Both the position numbers and the translations under genes were made by a program. 64,000 bases of DNA from JALHSW01 sp963720675 (GTDB taxonomy: Bacteria > Actinomycetota > Acidimicrobiia > IMCC26256 > PALSA-555): positions 235,844-299,843 of the forward strand of contig CAVRGH010000003.1 in assembly GCA_963720675.1 (NCBI GenBank). The letters are read 5' to 3'. The notes beneath the pieces were generated by a model. It was not told the DNA's origin. It ran no database searches and saw only the letters and a program-made list of their open reading frames with translations. This document shows positions 63,313-64,000 of the stretch, piece by piece; position 1 is the stretch's first letter; each line of letters begins with the position of its first letter.

Positions 63313-64000
63313 TCATCGGCCGGCCAGGTACGCGGCGAGACCGTCGGCGATGGCAACAGCCGCACGTTGACGGAACGCCTCGTCCTTCAACAACGCCGAG
63401 TCGGTGGCGTTGCGCATGTTGCCCGTCTCGATGAAGACCTTCGGGATGTTCGACAGGTTCAGGCCACCCAGGTCGGAGCGTTCCGAGAGGCCTTCCGTCC
63501 CGAGGTAGTCGGCGTACGGCATCGCGGCCTCGTCGCGGTAGACGTCGCGCACGTCGAGCGCGAGCCGCTTCGAGCTCTCCGCGATGTCGTCGGTCAGCCC
63601 GGGGATGCTCGGCGGGTAGATGACGTGGAAGCCGCGTCCGCTGTCGGGGCCACCGTCCGCGTGGATCGAGATCCCGACGTCGGCATGCGCGTCGTTCCCG
63701 ATCGCGGCACGCTGGGTGATGCACGGTCCCCAGCCCTCGTTGTCGGGTCGGGTCATGACCACCGTCGCGCCGGCCTGCTCGAGGAGCGCCTTGACCCGCA
63801 GCGACACGTCGAGGGTGTACGACGACTCGGTGTACCCGTCGTAGGTCTGGGTGCCGGTCGTGTCGCAGGCCCGCTTCTGGGTACCGATGTCGACGGGTCG
63901 TTGATCTCGGGGTGTTGGTAGTTCTTCCCGTTGTGCCCCGGGTCGACGAGCACGGTCTTGCCGGCGACCGACGCCAACGGGCTCGCAATGACGGTGGTCG
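63313..64000 (-). CDS. N-acetylmuramoyl-L-alanine amidase, Amidase_3 type (5' partial, one frame break)
   Basis: At least 229 residues; the start is beyond the window. The zinc site appears as KTVLVDPGHNGKNYQHPEIND (His), with the catalytic and ligand residues in ADVGISIHADGGPDSGRGFHVIY (His) and NIPKVFIETGNMRNATDSALL (Glu). A frame break near 63896 separates the first part from VDIGTQKRACDTTGTQTYDGYTESSYTLDVSLRVKALLEQAGATVV. The enzyme cleaves the lactyl-Ala bond of peptidoglycan in cell separation or turnover. Signal peptide not visible. Confidence 0.87.
   Translation of the reverse strand, partial: DHRHCEPVGVGRRQDRARRPGAQREELPTPRDQRPVDIGTQKRACDTTGTQTYDGYTESSYTLDVSLRVKALLEQAGATVVMTRPDNEGWGPCITQRAAIGNDAHADVGISIHADGGPDSGRGFHVIYPPSIPGLTDDIAESSKRLALDVRDVYRDEAAMPYADYLGTEGLSERSDLGGLNLSNIPKVFIETGNMRNATDSALLKDEAFRQRAAVAIADGLAAYLAGR

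Noticed and set aside
9348..63900. Programmed +1 frameshifting as a shared expression mechanism
   Set aside because: The break sites have no common slippery codon or stop context, occur in unrelated genes and sometimes go the other way; sequencing indels explain them better.
1..64000. tRNA, rRNA, riboswitch, insertion sequence, integrase or prophage genes
   Set aside because: I looked through all gaps over 100 bases and all frames and found no cloverleaf, transposase, integrase or phage protein.

Overview
The window is a high-GC actinobacterial chromosome segment. Third codon positions are overwhelmingly G or C and GTG starts are common. Many genes have a TANNNT hexamer only 5-9 bases before the start codon and no ribosome binding site, which suggests leaderless mRNAs. 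A mycothiol-type DinB protein, a single-cysteine-gap ferredoxin and many secreted beta-helix or Gly-rich proteins also fit. An Acidimicrobiia-like lineage is my best guess, but it is inferred, not proven. I see no tRNA, rRNA, CRISPR array, insertion sequence or integrase. Genes are dense and no gene-free gap exceeds 300 bases.

Layout. 1-7888: end of a hydantoinase pair (HyuA/HyuB), small conserved proteins, a MalY/PatB-type lyase framed by a 20-base direct repeat, and a heterodimeric ABC exporter with one degenerate ATPase site. 7994-14819: a secreted protein, a sulfotransferase-like protein, an MFS exporter, a sulfatase and a PhyH oxygenase. 14878-21444: sugar metabolism, with glucose-6-phosphate dehydrogenase, a VOC and a PNPOx-like protein, then an overlapping operon of beta-phosphoglucomutase-like, trehalose-phosphatase and GH65 genes. 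These are the same three modules that mycobacterial OtsB1 carries as one protein. 21519-27182: a Gly-rich secreted protein, an AHSA1 fragment, a LysM protein, an MBL hydrolase, a methyltransferase, a DinB protein and a serine hydrolase. 27179-36542: large multidomain proteins (UspA-UbiB fusion, DUF4062-cyclase-NTPase fusion), a beta-helix protein, a TerB-like/Coq4-like protein, an ARPP-1-like protein and a NYN-like protein. 36660-46682: a hydrolase, a cupin/LuxR-TPR operon, HPF, acetyltransferase, SRPBCC, a second dioxygenase-like protein, UspA, a repeat-rich secreted protein and a membrane protein. 46862-56445: ferredoxin, an FGGY kinase with a sphingosine-phosphate-lyase-like enzyme, single-chain pyruvate:ferredoxin oxidoreductase with its dihydroorotate-dehydrogenase-like companion, and a hydrolase. 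56568-64000: enoyl-CoA hydratase, FAD/NAD(P) protein, SulP transporter, GH36 galactosidase and the start-truncated end of an amidase.

How parts work together. The GH65/phosphoglucomutase/OtsB operon could feed glucose-6-phosphate to the nearby Zwf. PFOR needs a ferredoxin or flavodoxin partner. The FGGY kinase and PLP lyase form a plausible phosphorylate-then-cleave pair.

Quality. About fifteen genes carry single-base frame breaks, most of them net +1. This looks like uncorrected long-read indels rather than mass pseudogenisation. I give such genes as one locus with the break position.

Most notable signal. Three unrelated secreted proteins (ending at 8493, 22419 and 46064) finish in the same C-terminal tail, consensus P-(L/I)-E-x-T-(V/I)-R-F-T-G-stop. 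A degenerate fourth copy is at 43911-43946. I know of no described sorting signal like it.
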